Translations under genes and position numbers: made by a program | Assembly: GCA_015222855.1 (NCBI GenBank) | Contig: JADFWA010000385.1 | Coordinates: 1-7,718, forward strand | Reading direction: 5' to 3' | Source: Pseudomonadota bacterium | GTDB lineage: Bacteria; Desulfobacterota; Syntrophia; Syntrophales; JADFWA01 | Length of the DNA stretch: 7,718 bases | Shown: positions 5,331 to 7,718 of the stretch, piece after piece | Layout of the letters: every line of letters begins with the position of its first letter | Position numbering within the stretch: the stretch's first letter is position 1 | The notes under the pieces: generated by a model | What the model was told of the DNA's origin: nothing | Database searches by the model: none | The model's input: the letters and a program-made list of their open reading frames with translations, nothing else

Positions 5331-7054
5331 ACGGGAGAATTCTCATAGTCGATGATGAAGAAAGCATCAGGTTTACCTTCGGATCCTTCCTGGCCCGGGA
5401 GGGACATGAGGTGTTGGTCGCGGAGGATTATGCCTCCGCACTGGGTATTATCTCCAGGATCGACCTCGATTTGATATTTGTCGATATTCTTCTTGGCGGC
5501 TACTCAGGGATCGATATCCTGCGTGAAATTAAAAAAAGCGGCCTGCGGTGTCCTGTTGTCATGATAACGGGTGAGCCAAGTGCGGAAACCGCCGCAGATT
5601 CGGTTCGTCTGGGTGCCTTTGATTACTTGTTTAAACCGGTGCGGAAAGAGGCGCTTGTGCATATGACCAATATGGCCCTTCACCACAAGGTCCTCATAGA
5701 CGAAAAAGTCCGAATAGAGGCAGAGAAAGAAAAATACCGCAGCAACATGGAGGCTATATTCAGAAGTGTGAAGGATGCCATAATTACGGTGGATATTGAT
5801 ATGCGTGTGATTGAAGCCAATGAAGCAACGGCAGGCATCTGTGGTACAGACCCCGGAAAGATCGTCGGTAAGGGATTCGGTGATGTTCTAAACCAATGTC
5901 ACAAATCATGTCATAAGGTCTTGAAGGAAATACTGAAAACGAAAAGTGCGATCAGGGAATACCGCATTGAATGCAGGCATCAACGTCGGCCTCATCAGGT
6001 AGTGCTGCTGACCGGCTCACCGCTTACGGACCGGGACGGCAAGTTTGTCGGAGCGGTTCTTGTAATCAGGGACATAACGAGACTGGCCGATCTGGAGCGG
6101 GAATTGAAAGAGCGGCATCAATTTCGAAATATCATCGGGAAAAGTAGAAAAATGCAGGATATCTATAGACTTCTTGAAGATCTGGCCGATACGGAGACCA
6201 CGGTATTGGTTACAGGTGAAAGCGGTACCGGTAAGGAGCTTGTAGCCAAGGCACTCCATTATGGCAGCATCCGTACCGCCAAACCCCTGGTAAAGGTAAA
6301 CTGCTCCGCCCTGGCTGAAACCCTGCTTGAAAGCGAGCTGTTCGGGCATGTCAAAGGTGCTTTTACAGGTGCCCTGAGGGACAACGTGGGTCGCTTTCAG
6401 ATGGCCAATGGAGGAACAATCATGTTGGATGAAATCGGTGACATCTCCCCGAGGATACAGTTAAAGCTTCTGAGGGTACTTCAGGAAAAGGAGTTTGAGC
6501 GGGTAGGAGATTCTGCTACTGTAAAGGCGGATGTACGGGTAATTGCTACTACCAACCTCAACCTGAGAGAAAAGGTCAGGATGGGAGAGTTCAGGGAGGA
6601 CCTCTATTACCGTCTGAAGGTTGTGGAGGTTGCGCTGCCGCCACTTCGTGAGAGGGTCGAAGACATCCCTTTGTTTGTTGATCACTTTCGCAATTTGTTT
6701 AACAAAGGTTTCAAAAAGAAGATCGAGGGCATATCCGACGAGGTGCAAAGGATATTTATGCACTATCCCTGGCCGGGGAATATAAGAGAATTGGAGCACG
6801 CCATAGAGCATGCATTTGTTCTCTGCCATGGCTCGACCATTATGGTCGAACATCTGCCATCCGAAGTCAAGGAGTATTCTAAAACCGAAAGCCCTGTTAC
6901 TGAAATAATGCCCCATGATGAACCTCAGAAGATTGTGCAGGCCTTAGACAAGACCGGCTGGAACAAGGCCAAAGCCGCCCGCCTGCTGGGAGTGAGCCGG
7001 CAGACCATCTACCGCAAGATCGACGAATATAAACTTACCAAACCCATTGAATAG
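5327..7054 (+). CDS. Sigma-54-dependent response regulator (REC-PAS-AAA+-Fis)
   Basis: The 575-aa protein starts at ATG 5327, overlapping the kinase stop by 4 bp (ATGA), with GGAGG 7 bp upstream. Residues 1-120 form a receiver with Asp10-Asp11, phospho-acceptor Asp53, Thr81 and Lys103. Residues ~138-255 form a PAS domain, uncommon in NtrC-type regulators, with cysteines at 172, 191, 195 and 216 (QCHKSCHK). The AAA+ domain (~265-500) has Walker A GESGTGKE (297-304), the sigma-54-contacting GAFTGA loop (344-349), Walker B TIMLDE (364-369) and the arginine-finger segment FREDLYYRL (422-430). A Fis-type helix-turn-helix closes it (~535-570; KAKAARLLGVSRQTIYRKI). It should bind upstream sites as a phosphorylation-driven oligomer and use ATP to open sigma-54 promoters. 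Every catalytic motif is intact. Targets are not identified. Confidence 0.96.
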   Translation: MNGRILIVDDEESIRFTFGSFLAREGHEVLVAEDYASALGIISRIDLDLIFVDILLGGYSGIDILREIKKSGLRCPVVMITGEPSAETAADSVRLGAFDYLFKPVRKEALVHMTNMALHHKVLIDEKVRIEAEKEKYRSNMEAIFRSVKDAIITVDIDMRVIEANEATAGICGTDPGKIVGKGFGDVLNQCHKSCHKVLKEILKTKSAIREYRIECRHQRRPHQVVLLTGSPLTDRDGKFVGAVLVIRDITRLADLERELKERHQFRNIIGKSRKMQDIYRLLEDLADTETTVLVTGESGTGKELVAKALHYGSIRTAKPLVKVNCSALAETLLESELFGHVKGAFTGALRDNVGRFQMANGGTIMLDEIGDISPRIQLKLLRVLQEKEFERVGDSATVKADVRVIATTNLNLREKVRMGEFREDLYYRLKVVEVALPPLRERVEDIPLFVDHFRNLFNKGFKKKIEGISDEVQRIFMHYPWPGNIRELEHAIEHAFVLCHGSTIMVEHLPSEVKEYSKTESPVTEIMPHDEPQKIVQALDKTGWNKAKAARLLGVSRQTIYRKIDEYKLTKPIE

Positions 7055-7091
7055 AGTTTTCCGCAAAGACACAACCAGTATCCGGCATCCG

Positions 7092-7138
7092 GTAACCATA
7101 TTACAGGAATGTAACGTTACACTCCTGTAATATGTTAC
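7092..7138. repeat. 47-bp near-perfect palindrome
   Basis: Left arm 7092-7115 and right arm 7116-7138 meet with no spacer. Pairing gives 22 base pairs with one A-C mismatch (7109/7122) and one unpaired C (7096 or 7097). The centre, TGTAACGTTACA (7110-7121), is a perfect 12-bp palindrome. It starts 38 bp after the activator's stop codon. As RNA it would fold into a long hairpin with an ACGU tip; no T-run follows, so it is not a standard terminator. It could stabilise the 3' end of the operon mRNA, act as a protein-binding site, or be a small mobile-element relic. Confidence 0.85.
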
Positions 7139-7154
7139 GCCTTCCTTTGTCCCC

Positions 7155-7175
7155 GAGTAATCTACTCTCGTTTTT
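7155..7175 (+). terminator. Weak intrinsic terminator candidate
   Basis: GAGTA-ATC-TACTC forms a 5-bp stem with a 3-nt loop, followed after TCG by five T residues (7171-7175). The stem is short and AT-containing, so alone it would be weak. Together with the long palindrome just upstream it could end the two-component operon transcript. Confidence 0.3.
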
Positions 7176-7236
7176 CCTCCATAATAACCATTTGGAAACA
7201 CTACATAAAAATAAAATCAAATTGTTTTTGTCCTTT

Positions 7237-7269
7237 TGGCATATGTTCTGAAGTAGTTGTCAAATGCCA
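7237..7269. repeat. Spaced inverted repeat, operator-like
   Basis: TGGCATATG (7237-7245) and CAAATGCCA (7261-7269) are inverted copies matching at 8 of 9 positions, with a 15-bp spacer, 24 bp centre to centre. It lies about 80 bp upstream of the possible transcription start of the FapA gene, a position suited to an activator or regulator site. Which protein would bind is unknown. Confidence 0.35.
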
Positions 7270-7335
7270 GAAAAAGATTGAAAGGCCAGTGTATTAAAAA
7301 GTGTGTAAAAGTCGATCCATGAACTCAGCTACCGG

Positions 7336-7341
7336 TATAAT
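7336..7341 (+). promoter_or_regulatory. Possible -10 box (TATAAT) for the FapA gene
   Basis: A perfect TATAAT lies 45 bp upstream of ATG 7387, predicting a leader of about 38 nt. The expected -35 window (around 7311-7318) holds only GTCGATCC, a poor match, so an activator or a strong -10 alone would be needed. Confidence 0.35.
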
Positions 7342-7386
7342 ATCTGAAGGGAAAAACAAAAAGTGGGAGATATAGGATTTAATCTA

Positions 7387-7718
7387 ATGGTTTCAAAGGA
7401 CAATCTCAGGGTCTTCCTTTACTCGAAAGAAGAAATCCCTGATGGAGTTACTCTGGATCATATCAAAGAACTGCTTAAAGCGAAGAAGATAAGATACGGC
7501 ATCGTCGATGACGGGCAAATAACTGAATATCTCGAAACCGAAGCCCTTCAGAAAACACCGTTGCAGATCGCGGAAGGCAAAGCGCCCAAAGATGGTCAAG
7601 ACCCGAAGATCAAATATCTCTTTGACACCGATCCGTTAAAAATCGGGACGCTCAAGGAAGACGGCACAATAGACTTCAAGGAGCGGGGAAAGATTCAGCA
7701 GGCGAAAAAAGATGATAC
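7387..7718 (+). CDS. FapA/DUF342 family protein, 3' truncated by the window edge
   Basis: The frame from ATG 7387 is open to the window end, giving 110 codons. AGGA (7374-7377) lies 9 bp before the ATG and fixes the start; an in-frame GTG at 7363 lacks such a site. The visible part is the N-terminal region of the FapA family: DGVTLDHIKELLKAKKIRYG, IVDDGQITEYL, then the hallmark AEGKAPKDGQDPKIKYLFDT, followed by KEDGTIDFKERGKIQQAKKD. Family members are usually several hundred residues long with a beta-helical repeat core and a coiled-coil tail, so most of the gene is outside. FapA has been linked to flagellar assembly and polar localisation in Vibrio, but most DUF342 proteins are uncharacterised, and no flagellar gene is in this window. 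The protein is predicted cytoplasmic: no signal peptide or membrane segment is seen. Confidence 0.85.
   Translation, partial: MVSKDNLRVFLYSKEEIPDGVTLDHIKELLKAKKIRYGIVDDGQITEYLETEALQKTPLQIAEGKAPKDGQDPKIKYLFDTDPLKIGTLKEDGTIDFKERGKIQQAKKDD

Larger units (their letters stand above)
7055..7386. other. Intergenic region with palindrome, weak terminator and promoter candidates
   Basis: This 332-bp stretch has no gene. In order it holds: AGTTTTC-CGCAAAGAC right after the stop codon; two 7-bp units ending ATCCGG (7079-7092); the 47-bp palindrome; a small hairpin with T5 at 7155-7175; an AT-rich stretch; the spaced inverted repeat 7237-7269; and a TATAAT box at 7336. It separates the two-component operon from the FapA gene, which is therefore probably transcribed on its own. 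Confidence 0.65.

Noticed and set aside
7237..7253. Sigma-54 promoter (TGGCAT...) before the FapA gene
   Set aside because: A GG is present but the matching -12 position reads GA instead of GC at the required 10-bp spacing, and no TTGC element exists.

Overview
The window (7.7 kb) looks chromosomal and comes from a Gram-negative, signalling-rich anaerobe, most plausibly a member of Desulfobacterota (old Deltaproteobacteria). That placement is inference. It rests on the LivF-type ABC ATPase with a basic C-terminal tail, the style of the PAS sensor proteins, the NtrB-like kinase paired with a sigma-54 activator, and a FapA/DUF342 protein. No rRNA, tRNA, CRISPR array or transposase gene was seen. 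All supported genes are on the + strand.

Layout. (1) 1-630: 3' part of a branched-chain-amino-acid-type ABC transporter ATPase. (2) 631-956: non-coding, with a pair of REP-like hairpins and a possible promoter. (3) 957-3326: a run of two-component fragments in alternating frames. Read in order, it is a PAS domain fused to the back half of a receiver; the start of a SNAELEQ-type kinase; the ATP-binding G1/F-box piece of such a kinase; the phosphorylation-site strand of an Rcp1-like receiver; a 7-bp tandem repeat; a complete receiver plus PAS domain broken by one in-frame TGA; the first residues of another PAS; and the C-terminal half of an NtrB-like kinase. This looks like the collapsed remains of several adjacent two-component genes, joined by internal deletions. 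(4) 3327-3455: spacer ending in the last ~19 codons of yet another kinase. (5) 3456-7054: an intact two-gene operon, a membrane histidine kinase and a REC-PAS-AAA+-Fis sigma-54 activator, overlapping by 4 bp. (6) 7055-7386: non-coding, with a 47-bp near-perfect palindrome, a weak terminator-like hairpin, a spaced inverted repeat and a TATAAT box. (7) 7387-7718: 5' part of a FapA (DUF342) gene.

How it works together. The intact kinase (His399) should sense a periplasmic signal and phosphorylate Asp53 of the activator, which would then drive sigma-54 promoters through its GAFTGA-containing AAA+ domain. No convincing sigma-54 promoter is visible here, so the targets probably lie elsewhere. The truncated kinase at 2718-3326 matches the intact one for about 600 bp with no indel at a constant 1980-bp offset. 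With the third tail at 3394-3453, this points to tandem kinase duplication followed by deletion.

The most unusual signals are the serial collapse of the sensor cluster, the heptamer repeat whose unit number sets whether an ATG is in frame with the receiver, and the long palindrome after the operon. I found no clear sign of an entirely new system. An assembly chimera must be excluded for 957-3453 before biology is read into it.
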